From contig CANHWS010000026.1 of NCBI GenBank assembly GCA_947464365.1, positions 1-20,344 of the forward strand: a DNA stretch of 20,344 nt. The letters run 5' to 3'. Positions 7,750 through 16,469 of this stretch are shown piece after piece (the first letter of the stretch is position 1; each line of letters starts with the position of its first letter). The notes beneath the pieces were generated by a model. It was not told the DNA's origin. It saw only the letters and a program-made list of their open reading frames with translations, and made no database searches. The translations under genes and the position numbers were made by a program. Source of the DNA: Cytophagaceae bacterium. GTDB lineage: Bacteria > Bacteroidota > Bacteroidia > Cytophagales > Flexibacteraceae.

Positions 7750-8304
7750 TTAGAATTGCTGAGCGCCAAGAAATGCCTCGATTTTTTTAGTTGCGTGGTG
7801 GTATGATGCCTTGAGCCCACCTACCGAGGTACCCAAGATAGCCGAAATCTCCTCGTAAGTCAGATCCTCAAAGTACTTCATGTTGAAGACTAGCCGTTGC
7901 TTTTCAGGTAGTTTTAGCAATGCTTCTTGCAATCGCAGCGTGATGTCATCTCCTGTAATAATGGTGTCCGAAGCGTGCAGCTTCTCGAGTAGCTCGGACT
8001 CGACATCGTGTATTGGAAGCATGAACCGACGCCGCTTTTTGCCTAGGAAGTTAAGGCACTCGTTGGTTGCAATGCGGTATAGCCAAGTGTAAAAGTTGGC
8101 ATCTTGGCGGAATGAGGGGAGGTTATGCCAGACTTTGACAAATACGTCCTGTGTAATATCGTCTGCATCATCATGGTCAATGACCATTTTCCGGATGTAG
8201 TAATAGATCCGCTGCTGATACTTCAGCACCAGTTGGTTGAAAGCATAGTGGCGTGTTGCCTCAGTGCCAAATTGGGCCAGAAGCACTTGGTCTTCTATTT
8301 CCAC
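7750..8304 (-). CDS. ECF-type RNA polymerase sigma factor
   Basis: This is a group 4 (ECF) sigma factor containing only regions 2 and 4. Counting from the TTG at 8310, region 2 covers about 22-90, including DHDDADDITQDVFVKVWHNL (45-64) for core binding and -10 melting. Region 4 covers about 127-180, with LPEKQRLVFNMKYFEDLTYE (134-153) leading into the helix-turn-helix. There is no ATG: an in-frame TAA precedes the coding region by a few codons, and only TTG (8310) or GTG (8304) lie before the conserved sequence. I choose GTG, giving MEIEDQVLLAQFG and 184 residues, which resembles the usual start of these proteins; TTG would add two residues. First gene of a three-gene operon with a membrane protein and a Spy-like protein. 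Three GGAAC pentamers lie upstream at 8462-8480, possibly relevant to autoregulation. Confidence 0.92.
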   Translation of the reverse strand: MEIEDQVLLAQFGTEATRHYAFNQLVLKYQQRIYYYIRKMVIDHDDADDITQDVFVKVWHNLPSFRQDANFYTWLYRIATNECLNFLGKKRRRFMLPIHDVESELLEKLHASDTIITGDDITLRLQEALLKLPEKQRLVFNMKYFEDLTYEEISAILGTSVGGLKASYHHATKKIEAFLGAQQF

Positions 8305-8461
8305 CAGCAAAGGTTTAGTCTGGAAGTATTTGGATTATTACTTGCGGAACTGATGCCAAAATTGGTTTGACAAGCGTTAGACCAGCTCGGTGTACGAAAG
8401 GTTTAATCCTGATAACCTCTGCCTTGTATTTGGGATTGCTTTAGCACAAGGGGGCTGAATC

Positions 8462-8480
8462 GTTCCGTTCCAAGGGTTCC
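8462..8480 (-). promoter_or_regulatory. Three GGAAC pentamers upstream of the ECF sigma gene
   Basis: On the - strand this reads GGAAC-CCTT-GGAAC-GGAAC, within 19 bases just past the folC stop codon and about 160 bases ahead of the sigma start. GGAAC is the common -35 core for many ECF sigma factors. I cannot assign a matching -10 with confidence, and Bacteroidota ECF factors need not use this core, so this is a candidate only. Confidence 0.3.
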
Positions 8481-8488
8481 TGATTTAC

Positions 8489-9868
8489 CTATAACCCCTC
8501 CAGCTCAGCCACCACATAGGTACTGCCTCCGACAAAGATAACATCATCATGGCTTGCCTGAGCCAAAGCCGTCATTAACGCTTCGTTTATACCCCTTACC
8601 ACAATCCCCTTAAGGCCAATGTCTCGGGCCGCATCTCGTAGGACTTCGGCATCAAGAGCACGTGGTATCTGGGCTTGACAAAAGTAGTAGTAGGCATCGG
8701 TCGGCAAGAGGGTCAGTACTTTATTGACGTCTTTATCTGCAACCATCCCGAATACCATCCTAAGGATAGTCGCAGGGTTGGTCCGCTTCTTGGCATAAAC
8801 CAAGTCCTTCAGCTGAGCTATGATTTGACGGATGCCTGCTTCGTTATGCCCGGTGTCTGCAATTACCAATGGAGCTGTTTGCAAGGTTTGCCACCTGCCT
8901 TTGAGGCCTGTCAGGCTAGCGCAATTTTGCAGACCTGATCTGATTTGCTCGTCCTCAATCCTGAAATTCTGCTTTCGTAACTCAAGTACAGCTGTCAGGA
9001 TAGTGGCCAGGTTATGTTGTTGATAATGTCCTTTTAGCTCAAACGATAAGTCTTCTAGCCAAGGTTCACTTCTGGACAGGTGATCCTGCACTTTTGATAC
9101 CCGATACCGGGACTTATCTTGATGTAATTCAACAAGCACAGTTTGGTCTGTCAGGACGATCTCAGATTTGTTTTTTGCTGCGGATTGGCTGAAGACTGGC
9201 AGTGTGTCTTGGTCGTATTCACCAATCACGACTGGCACAGCTGGCTTTATGATTCCAGCTTTTTCGGCTGCGATCTGGGGTGTATTATGTCCCAACAAGT
9301 CCGTATGGTCCAGACTTATATTCGTGATTACACTCAGGATCGGGGTGAGGATATTGGTCGAGTCTAACCTTCCGCCTAGTCCCACCTCGATTATGGCAAT
9401 GTCAACCTTAGCTTTTGCAAAGGTGTCAAAAGCTACCAGGACACCGTACTCAAAAAAGCTAGGCCTAACCTCTTCCCATAGGCCCCAATTGCCGCTGATA
9501 AAGTCCAATAAAGACTCATTACTTATCTCTTGGCCATTGACCTTGACTCGCTCGTTAAACCGCTTTAGGTGAGGCGAGGTATGCAGCCCAACCTTATACC
9601 CTGCAGATTGTAAAATTGCAGCCAAAGCATGCGAGGTGCTGCCCTTACCATTGGTTCCGGCTACATGGATACTCCGAAACTTATGTTGTGGGTTCCCTAT
9701 CCTGGCGCACATCGTCAAGATGTTGTCTAGGCCAGGCTTTAGTGCGGCTGCGCCTATGCGGGTGAACATCGGCAATGCAGCCAGCATAAAATCCATAGCC
9801 TCCTCCATAGTTGACGGAGGATTTGTTGGCCAGCTCTGGCGATTGATTGGCTGTACCAACTCGGCCAT
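8489..9868 (-). CDS. folC: Bifunctional folylpolyglutamate synthase / dihydrofolate synthase
   Basis: FolC joins glutamate to dihydropteroate and then adds further glutamates to folates, using ATP, in the cytoplasm. From the ATG at 9868 the protein has 459 residues. It shows the Mur-ligase-type P-loop HVAGTNGKGST (68-78), TSPHLKRFNERVKVNG (97-112), EVGLGGRLDSTN (161-172), ITNISLDHTDLLG (181-193), AEKAGIIKP (201-209), a GLKGRWQ segment (321-327) and IADTGHNEAGI (336-346). The N-terminal ALPMFTRIGAAALKPGLDN is typical of Bacteroidota FolC. The frame continues upstream to 9976, but that extension has no family resemblance. An alternative start at 9808 would begin MEEAMDFML, closer to the usual length. 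A glycosyltransferase lies upstream on the same strand, 139 bases away, leaving room for a folC promoter. Confidence 0.96.
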   Translation of the reverse strand: MAELVQPINRQSWPTNPPSTMEEAMDFMLAALPMFTRIGAAALKPGLDNILTMCARIGNPQHKFRSIHVAGTNGKGSTSHALAAILQSAGYKVGLHTSPHLKRFNERVKVNGQEISNESLLDFISGNWGLWEEVRPSFFEYGVLVAFDTFAKAKVDIAIIEVGLGGRLDSTNILTPILSVITNISLDHTDLLGHNTPQIAAEKAGIIKPAVPVVIGEYDQDTLPVFSQSAAKNKSEIVLTDQTVLVELHQDKSRYRVSKVQDHLSRSEPWLEDLSFELKGHYQQHNLATILTAVLELRKQNFRIEDEQIRSGLQNCASLTGLKGRWQTLQTAPLVIADTGHNEAGIRQIIAQLKDLVYAKKRTNPATILRMVFGMVADKDVNKVLTLLPTDAYYYFCQAQIPRALDAEVLRDAARDIGLKGIVVRGINEALMTALAQASHDDVIFVGGSTYVVAELEGL

Positions 9869-10007
9869 ATTGACTGCTTCGTTTTTTTGGTGGATCAATA
9901 AAACAATTCCCTGTTGTAAAGGGGGACGTGTACCTCCTAGTATGGTGATTATCGCACTCGTTTTGGGCGAATGCATCGATTTTGGTGATCACCAGAGCCT
10001 AGCTAAA

Positions 10008-10739
10008 CTACCTCTCGTACTTCCGGAATAGGGAGCTGATTTTCATCTGGAGCACCCCCATCAAGGCTTCTTTGAAGATCCTAGTGCTCATCTTTGACTC
10101 ACCTTTGGTACGGTCAGTAAAGATAATCGGCACCTCTTGCACGTTGAAACCAAATTTCCAGGCCGTGAATTTCATCTCGATCTGGAAGGCATATCCCACG
10201 AATTTGATTTTGTTGAGCGGGATGGTCGCAAGCACTTCTCTCCGGTAGCATTTAAAGCCAGCAGTTGTATCCTTTACCGGCAGCCCAGTGATAAACCGTA
10301 CATAATAGCCCGAAAAATAGCTAATCAAAACCCGGCTCATGGGCCAGTTTACCACATTAACTCCAGTTACGTACCTAGAGCCAATTGCAAGGTCAGCCCC
10401 ACCTGTATGGCAAGCCTCACGTAGCCGCACTAGGTCATTCGGGTTATGCGAAAAATCTGCATCCATTTCGAAGATGTAATGGTACTTACGCTCCAAAGCC
10501 CACCTGAAGCCATGGATGTAGGCGGTGCCTAGACCAGACTTGCCTTTACGCTCTACCAAATGAAGTCGTTCTGGATATTCAATCTGGAGCTTCTTGACCA
10601 CTAAGGCTGTGCCGTCTGGTGACCCGTCATCGATGATCAACACCTCGAACGGAAAGTCCAAGCCCAATACCGTTCTGATAATGGCCTCAACGTTTTCAAT
10701 CTCGTTATAAGTCGGGATGATGACTAGACTATCGCTCAC
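10008..10739 (-). CDS. Family 2 glycosyltransferase, polyprenol monophosphomannose synthase type
   Basis: The 243-residue protein is a GT-A fold, family 2 glycosyltransferase resembling dolichol/polyprenol-phosphate mannose synthase, which moves mannose from GDP-mannose to a polyprenyl phosphate on the cytoplasmic membrane face. Motifs: IIPTYNE (7-13), IIDDGSPDGT (35-44), KGKSGLGTAYIHG (65-77), the metal-binding DADFSHNP (93-100), GSRYVTG (120-126), TAGFKCYRR (159-167) and FTDRTKGESKMS (207-218). There is no C-terminal membrane domain, so it is the short catalytic-only type. The start is GTG at 10739, giving MSDSLVIIPTYNE as in close relatives; no ATG fits. It lies upstream of folC on the same strand and is separated from the T9SS gene by a terminator. 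Sugar identity is inferred from subfamily resemblance only. The product could feed protein or lipid mannosylation. Confidence 0.9.
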   Translation of the reverse strand: MSDSLVIIPTYNEIENVEAIIRTVLGLDFPFEVLIIDDGSPDGTALVVKKLQIEYPERLHLVERKGKSGLGTAYIHGFRWALERKYHYIFEMDADFSHNPNDLVRLREACHTGGADLAIGSRYVTGVNVVNWPMSRVLISYFSGYYVRFITGLPVKDTTAGFKCYRREVLATIPLNKIKFVGYAFQIEMKFTAWKFGFNVQEVPIIFTDRTKGESKMSTRIFKEALMGVLQMKISSLFRKYER

Positions 10740-10985
10740 TTGGGGTTGGACAGGGAGTTTGGCGCTGTTCGGCTAGGATCCAGTGCCTGGTTGTATTGTA
10801 AGTAGGCTAGATACTAAGGGTAATGCAAAACAACTAACTAATGAGGTAGGGTGCTAATAATATCTAGTTAAGAGTTGCTTAAATCTATGGTCATCAGGCA
10901 AGGGTACCAAAAGCAAAAGCCTGCACGTCGAACATGCAGGCTTTGCCTTGGTGTCAAAAGGCACCAATTGGTACTACTTTATGGA
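10740..10985. other. Intergenic region between the T9SS protein gene and the glycosyltransferase gene
   Basis: This 246-base region holds the T9SS gene terminator at one end and presumably the promoter of the glycosyltransferase gene at the other. I find no coding frame and no confident promoter motif. Confidence 0.4.
10909..10944 (-). terminator. Terminator of the giant T9SS protein gene
   Basis: On the - strand AAAGCCTGCA (10944-10935) pairs perfectly with TGCAGGCTTT (10925-10916) around a 9-base loop, followed by TGCTTTTGG. It begins about 40 bases after the stop codon. Confidence 0.8.
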
Positions 10986-13900
10986 CTACCTCACGACTAG
11001 TTTTTGAGTAAGGACTTGGCCATTAGCCTTGACACGCACTTGATAGATACCAGCGGCAACACCAAGGCTCAGTTTGTGGGTACTTGTGGCTGTAACTAAG
11101 GCTAGGTTATTGGTATAAACCAGTTTGCCGACAGCATCAAGGACATCTACCACACCGTTACCATCTGTGCCAAGGCCAGCTACTGACAGCGTGATTTCAC
11201 TGGTATTGGCTGGGTTCGGATACAAATTGAGCGATAGAGAGCTATTGAGGTTTGCATCTAGGGCAGTAACCGTCATTGGCACCATCACGATAGCAAACCT
11301 AGTACGGTCACGAACGTTTGCAGCCGCATCCTGGGTGAAGCTATAGGTGGCTCCTTGGCTTAGCAAGGTATTGGAACCCGTGGTGCGGTCTTGCAGATAC
11401 AACCTCATGTTGATAAAGCTATCAACACCGTCAAATGTAAACTGAAGGTTGCTGCCAGCTGCCAAGTAGCTACTGTAAACCATCGGTACCGTACGCATCT
11501 GATATGGCGCGTCCTGCATATTGATGGTCAGCTCATCATTGGTGCTAGACAACGTAGCTAGGTCAAACACACCACCATTGAGGTTACGAGCATCGCTATT
11601 TAGGTCATAACCATTGGTGCTGCCTTGTTCGAAGCCCAGTATGGCCATGTCCTTGAAAGTTCCGTTAGGCTCCTTTAGGGTCATTAGTAGTTGGTTTTGA
11701 GGCGCCCCTTGGCGGATGAGGCTCGTGTTGCTGCTAGTTTTGGCTGCCTCGCGGACGCTGAGGGCAGGGGATGAACCTGTTGCCTCTACAAAGAATGACT
11801 GGCCGAGAGCCACAAGAGCATTCCCTTTTGTACCTGAGGCGGTGTTCCTGTTCCAGGTTAGGTATGTTGCCGAGACAGCATCCCAGAAGTGGAAAGTAGG
11901 GGATATGTTGCTCGCAGCCCATGCACTGCTGTTATCTAGCAGTAGGTTACTCGGGAAGGGATTATGTAGCAGGTTCCAGCCACCACCAAATGCGCCACCT
12001 GGAGTACGGGTTACGCTATAAGTGAAGGCTTCTGTTCCAGTCGCTTCAACTTGATTGGTACCATCTCCAACCGTCAGGTTACCAGTGAAGGTGAACTTTT
12101 TGACATTGTTGATGAAGTTTGCATCTAACCAAATCCGGACAGCCTTGTTGAGGCTATTGTTTACATTGGTTGCAGAGGTCCAGCCGTTTGCTGCAGAAAG
12201 TGCTTCGTTATGGTTGAAAATGGTCGGGTTGCCATTGCCGGAGAAACTAGGTGCACCAGGTACGCCACGATACAAGATCTGACCATTGAGGTTAGACACC
12301 ACTTGTGCCTTTACTGGTGTACTGAATAAATACCAACCAGGCGTGTTAGTTAGTACACGTTGCTCCAGAGCAATATTGCCAGTCAATGCAGCACCAGCAG
12401 GAAGGGCTGCAACGCTGCCACGTTCGGTGGCGTTGTTGTGTTTGAGAGTAAAGGTGCCACCAGTGACATTAAACTTGCCATTAACGCCAAGTGTTACCAC
12501 ACCCTTAATGTTCGTAGTTACACCAGTACCATGTGTGAGGCCACTAGCATTGGTGCTATTGACAGTCAGGTTGGTGAGGTTATTGGTGCCGTTGATTGTT
12601 TGGGCAAAAGTGCCACTAAAGGTCACGGTACCATTGCTGTTGAGAATGCCATCGCCTAAACGACCACTTGTGCCATCGGTACCTGCGATGGTAATGTTGT
12701 TGCTTTGGGTATTGAGCGTAACACCTGTCAATAAGCTGACACGGTTGGCAGTGATATTGCCAGAAAGGCTATATGTGCCAGCACGGCCCAAGTTGATGTG
12801 GCTGTAAGAGCCAGACAAGTTTGGTAGGTAGCTAATGGCACCACTTCCACCAAGGACAAGGCTACCAGCAGCAGATGTGCTTAAAGTACCAGCAGCACCT
12901 GAAATTGGCCCATTGAGGGTAACAGTATTGGCACCAATAGCCAAAGTGCCCGCTGTCAGCACTGTGCTGCCCGATATCGTTAGGCTGCTGCTAAGTGTAC
13001 CTGCTGCACCGGTTGTGTTCAGGACCAAACCAGTAAGCGTATTCGGTGCTGTACCACTAATGTTGTTCCATGGCCACACTGCTGAGTTAGAGAGGGTCAA
13101 GGTCGAGGCGCTTGTCATAGTCAGACGATCGTCACCGACACCACCATCTATAACTGGGTTGCTCAAAGCAAGGCTCATGCTGCCCAATGCCAAGGTTGTT
13201 GATACACCAAGGCCAGTATTATCTTGCCGAATAGTCAAGAGGCCATTGACGGTTATGGTGCCGGTGCCAGATCCGTTGACATCGGTATTTGTGATCTTAT
13301 GGACGGTCAGGTTATTGAACGTCATGTTGCCACTGATGGTTTGAGCGCTTGCACCGTTTAGTACAAACGTGCTTGTCCCAGATGATATGGTACCAGCGTT
13401 TCGGGTCAGATTGCCAGAAATGTTAATAGTGGCGCTGCCAGCACTAAAGGTACCCGCTGCGAGTGTCAGGTTCCGTACATTGAGGGTACCAGAAGCTGAA
13501 ACAATGCCACCTCCTGTAGCATTAACTGTAATGTCTTGGAAGGTTTGGTTGGTTGCGAGTGGCAGGGTAACACCAAATGGACTAGCAAAAACTAGGTTTC
13601 CTGTAGGAGTACCTTTAATGGTGCCACCTGTTGATGTAACGTTCCCAGTGATGGAAAGCGTTCCGCCAGCACCGGTGATAATATTAGTTGTCCCGAGTGT
13701 TAAGGTACCAATTGTGCTTGTACCGGAGAAAGTTTTATCAAAGCCACCGCTAACAGTTACAAAATCTCCTTTGAAGCCATTGGCTGTTTGTACCCCAACT
13801 TTAGGAAACTGGATGATTGAGCCTGTTACGGAAATATTTGCAGCGGTTGCTGAGGACGTATAGTCGCCATTAATTGTTAAGATACGCGTCGAGTTTATTG

Positions 13901-16469
13901 TAAACTGGGTCGTACTTCCAGACAAGGTTAAATTTTTAACCGCTTGGTTCGAGCTGATCACTGGCCAAAATGGACGAGGACTATCATCATTGATGGTCAC
14001 GTCATCAGTACCTGTTGGGATACCTGCACCACCGCACCAATTGGCTGCATTGGTCCAAGATGAACTTACCGCACCCAGCCACAAGAAACCATTGCTACCA
14101 ACAGTAATCACGTAGGCTCCAGGCGACACTGGAGAAGGATGACTTGTGCCAGCAATATCTGTGGTCACAACAGCATAAGGAGCAGACACAGATGTTGTGA
14201 CGCCAGTGATGGCCGAGCAATTAGTCACCGCTAGGTTGCCATTTACCGCATCCCCAAATGTGATCTGAATGTTCTGTGAACCCGCACCGTCAAACCCAGC
14301 ACCTTGCCAAGCAGCAAACGAAGTATGGTCGGTTCCTTGGATGTTGCCGATCTTCGTATTGGAGTACACAATATTGAAGTTGCTATTAAGCTGAGCAGCC
14401 ATATCGGTGAACGCATAGTGTGTGCCTGTGCTTCCGGTCCGGATATTCTGGACGATGTTGTTACGCAGGTTAGTGCTGACTGCATTTGTGTTGAGGAAAA
14501 CCGCGTAGGTATTGTTGCTACCAGTTGCAGTACCGCCGACATGCAAAGTGTTGTTGTTGACATAATAGGCCGCGGTGCCGCTTGCAGCAGCTGGCTCAAC
14601 TGCTAGTGCCTTATAGACTGCATTATTGCTAGCGGTAGCACCTTCGCCAAGTGAAATAGCATTGCTGTACACCTGGATATTGCCACCACCAGAGCCTTGA
14701 CCCAATAGCCTGATGCCATAGATATTGATGCCGTCCAGTGATGACTTAAAGTTCGAGACTTTGTTGTTGAAGATTTTGACTGCGCCAGTTGTTGTGTTGT
14801 TAAGTGCGCCTAAGGCTCCTACGCAGATGGCCTCGAAACGCGTAGTATGCAAAGTGCTGTTTGCGATCTGGGTGCATGTGGCATCTCCATGGCTATATGA
14901 TAAGCTGCGAGGGCTGATGTCAATATCAGTGAAAGTGTTACCACTAATGGTAATGTTAGCTGTACTACCCGAGGCCTGTCCAAATTCACAATTAATACCA
15001 CTAAAGGCCATGACGCTGCTTCCTGCAGCACCGCTTTGCGTAGTTTTAATTGCCTTAAAGACGTTATTACTAATGTTGATGTTACCTGTCAAGGTGCCAG
15101 TAAATCCATCATTAGGCATAAGGTGAATCAGGTGTGCATAGATATTCGCACCGTTAGATACAGTTGATGGACTCAAGAAAAACTCAATGTTTTCGATCTG
15201 GTTGCCCGTCATTGTTAGGTCATTGACGCTATAAATGCGCCAGAACTCAAATTCACCTTCCGTTCGTGTGTTATCAACACCGTCACGTCTCATCTTGATT
15301 GTACCACCAGTACCAAACTTATTGTTGGTAATGTTGTAATTCCCTTTGTTAGTTCCTGTCCCGACCCAGTTGATGAATGCTGACTCGTTGCAGTTCCCGT
15401 TCCAGCGCATCAAGAGATCTAGGTTTTTGAAGGTATTGTTGTTGACAGTGGTCGTAGGTTCTGTCGAAGCCTGTTCGAGCCGAAATGGGAATAACCGTAC
15501 AAATCCATTACCTGTAGATGCTACTAGCCAATTGCCTGTAGCTAAGGTATCACTACCCCCTATGAAGTTGTTGCTGAAGTTAAACCCGCCTGATGTACTC
15601 TGTACTTGAAACAAACACCATGTTGCATTGCCAGTAGGGGCGACCGTATTGGTTTGATAGTAGTTGTTATTGGTTATGGAGGCATTTGCCCATCTTACAA
15701 AGTTTGTCATCGTGACGTTGGCACCAGTCGGACCAAAGTTGTAGATGGAGTTTCCGGTGATGGTGAGGCCATCATGACGCTCAGCATTTAACAGATTGTT
15801 GGAGTGTACAAAAAGTGCCAACATCCTTGCTGTACCTGTTGGGTGGATCGTGCAGTTCTGAAGAGTGAAGTTGTCAATCCCGTTTCCCGTGGCAGTTTGT
15901 CCAATATTAATAGCATTACCGTTGGTGCCTGAGCTACCAGTAACGATGTCAACGTTTTTAATCGTGACGCCGTCCGCATTGTCGCTAAAAATCCCGAATA
16001 CAGATCCGTTTCCGCTACCCTGGAAGGAAAGTAGTTTGCGCGCATTGGACCCATGTCCGACACCCACTACACGTCCGTCAATTGTCACATTGGGGCGTCC
16101 GATCCTGATTGTACCATTGGCATTGTTTGTGCAGGTGAAAACCGCTTGTGTCCCTAGACTAGGATCTCGCTGAATCGTGATGGCGTGCGTAACACTTGCA
16201 CCCGACAGAGCTGTGTTACCAGACTCAGTAATGGCATTGGTCCCAACAATATTGACAGTTAGTGGCCCACTAGTGCCTTGTGCATTGAGAACCGCGAAAA
16301 GACCTGTTGTGGCGGTAGTTAAACCTGGGTAGGTCCCGCCTGAGCCGACGGTGACTGTGCCTGAGAGCTGGGCTTGGGTGTTTGTGGAGAGTAGGAACAA
16401 CATTCCGAGACTGGTGGGTGCCAGTATTCTCCACAGTCCCCTTTTGAGGGATGCGAAAGCGTGATTCAT
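10986..16469 (-). CDS. Giant secreted beta-helix protein with T9SS type A sorting domain
   Basis: From the ATG at 16469 the product has 1827 residues (the frame is open to 16511, but the extra residues spoil the signal peptide). A Sec signal peptide occupies about 1-34 (GMLFLLSTNTQAQ). Residues about 35-780 look like a right-handed parallel beta-helix: at least ten irregularly spaced copies of a strand-(G/N)N-x-(I/F)-xx(I/F) unit, such as ITGNSIYNF, ITNNKFGTG, MTGNQIENI, ISNNVFKAI and ISGNTFTDI. A linker with WTNAANWCGGAGIPTGTDD (805-823) leads to a second, Gly/Thr/Ser-rich repeat region (about 890-1340). Next comes a module common in T9SS cargo: GWYLFSTPV (about 1378), GGGWNLLHNPFPSN (about 1495) and GQSFFVEATG (about 1557). 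The last 80 residues are the sorting domain, from LNLYPNPANTS (Tyr 1750) to VLTQKLVVR. Inferred role: surface-attached or released adhesin or polysaccharide-binding protein; no catalytic residues are recognisable. Confidence 0.93.
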   Translation of the reverse strand: MNHAFASLKRGLWRILAPTSLGMLFLLSTNTQAQLSGTVTVGSGGTYPGLTTATTGLFAVLNAQGTSGPLTVNIVGTNAITESGNTALSGASVTHAITIQRDPSLGTQAVFTCTNNANGTIRIGRPNVTIDGRVVGVGHGSNARKLLSFQGSGNGSVFGIFSDNADGVTIKNVDIVTGSSGTNGNAINIGQTATGNGIDNFTLQNCTIHPTGTARMLALFVHSNNLLNAERHDGLTITGNSIYNFGPTGANVTMTNFVRWANASITNNNYYQTNTVAPTGNATWCLFQVQSTSGGFNFSNNFIGGSDTLATGNWLVASTGNGFVRLFPFRLEQASTEPTTTVNNNTFKNLDLLMRWNGNCNESAFINWVGTGTNKGNYNITNNKFGTGGTIKMRRDGVDNTRTEGEFEFWRIYSVNDLTMTGNQIENIEFFLSPSTVSNGANIYAHLIHLMPNDGFTGTLTGNINISNNVFKAIKTTQSGAAGSSVMAFSGINCEFGQASGSTANITISGNTFTDIDISPRSLSYSHGDATCTQIANSTLHTTRFEAICVGALGALNNTTTGAVKIFNNKVSNFKSSLDGINIYGIRLLGQGSGGGNIQVYSNAISLGEGATASNNAVYKALAVEPAAASGTAAYYVNNNTLHVGGTATGSNNTYAVFLNTNAVSTNLRNNIVQNIRTGSTGTHYAFTDMAAQLNSNFNIVYSNTKIGNIQGTDHTSFAAWQGAGFDGAGSQNIQITFGDAVNGNLAVTNCSAITGVTTSVSAPYAVVTTDIAGTSHPSPVSPGAYVITVGSNGFLWLGAVSSSWTNAANWCGGAGIPTGTDDVTINDDSPRPFWPVISSNQAVKNLTLSGSTTQFTINSTRILTINGDYTSSATAANISVTGSIIQFPKVGVQTANGFKGDFVTVSGGFDKTFSGTSTIGTLTLGTTNIITGAGGTLSITGNVTSTGGTIKGTPTGNLVFASPFGVTLPLATNQTFQDITVNATGGGIVSASGTLNVRNLTLAAGTFSAGSATINISGNLTRNAGTISSGTSTFVLNGASAQTISGNMTFNNLTVHKITNTDVNGSGTGTITVNGLLTIRQDNTGLGVSTTLALGSMSLALSNPVIDGGVGDDRLTMTSASTLTLSNSAVWPWNNISGTAPNTLTGLVLNTTGAAGTLSSSLTISGSTVLTAGTLAIGANTVTLNGPISGAAGTLSTSAAGSLVLGGSGAISYLPNLSGSYSHINLGRAGTYSLSGNITANRVSLLTGVTLNTQSNNITIAGTDGTSGRLGDGILNSNGTVTFSGTFAQTINGTNNLTNLTVNSTNASGLTHGTGVTTNIKGVVTLGVNGKFNVTGGTFTLKHNNATERGSVAALPAGAALTGNIALEQRVLTNTPGWYLFSTPVKAQVVSNLNGQILYRGVPGAPSFSGNGNPTIFNHNEALSAANGWTSATNVNNSLNKAVRIWLDANFINNVKKFTFTGNLTVGDGTNQVEATGTEAFTYSVTRTPGGAFGGGWNLLHNPFPSNLLLDNSSAWAASNISPTFHFWDAVSATYLTWNRNTASGTKGNALVALGQSFFVEATGSSPALSVREAAKTSSNTSLIRQGAPQNQLLMTLKEPNGTFKDMAILGFEQGSTNGYDLNSDARNLNGGVFDLATLSSTNDELTINMQDAPYQMRTVPMVYSSYLAAGSNLQFTFDGVDSFINMRLYLQDRTTGSNTLLSQGATYSFTQDAAANVRDRTRFAIVMVPMTVTALDANLNSSLSLNLYPNPANTSEITLSVAGLGTDGNGVVDVLDAVGKLVYTNNLALVTATSTHKLSLGVAAGIYQVRVKANGQVLTQKLVVR

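Noticed and set aside
9869..9976. 36-residue N-terminal extension of FolC
   Set aside because: The extension resembles neither FolC nor a targeting signal; the conserved region begins only after the ATG at 9868.
12286..13863. Long open + strand frames (164-173 codons each, same frame) opposite the giant T9SS gene
   Set aside because: They are antisense to a well-supported gene. Their Val/Pro/Leu-rich products mirror the Thr/Gly/Asn/Val codon bias of the repeats, and they match no family.
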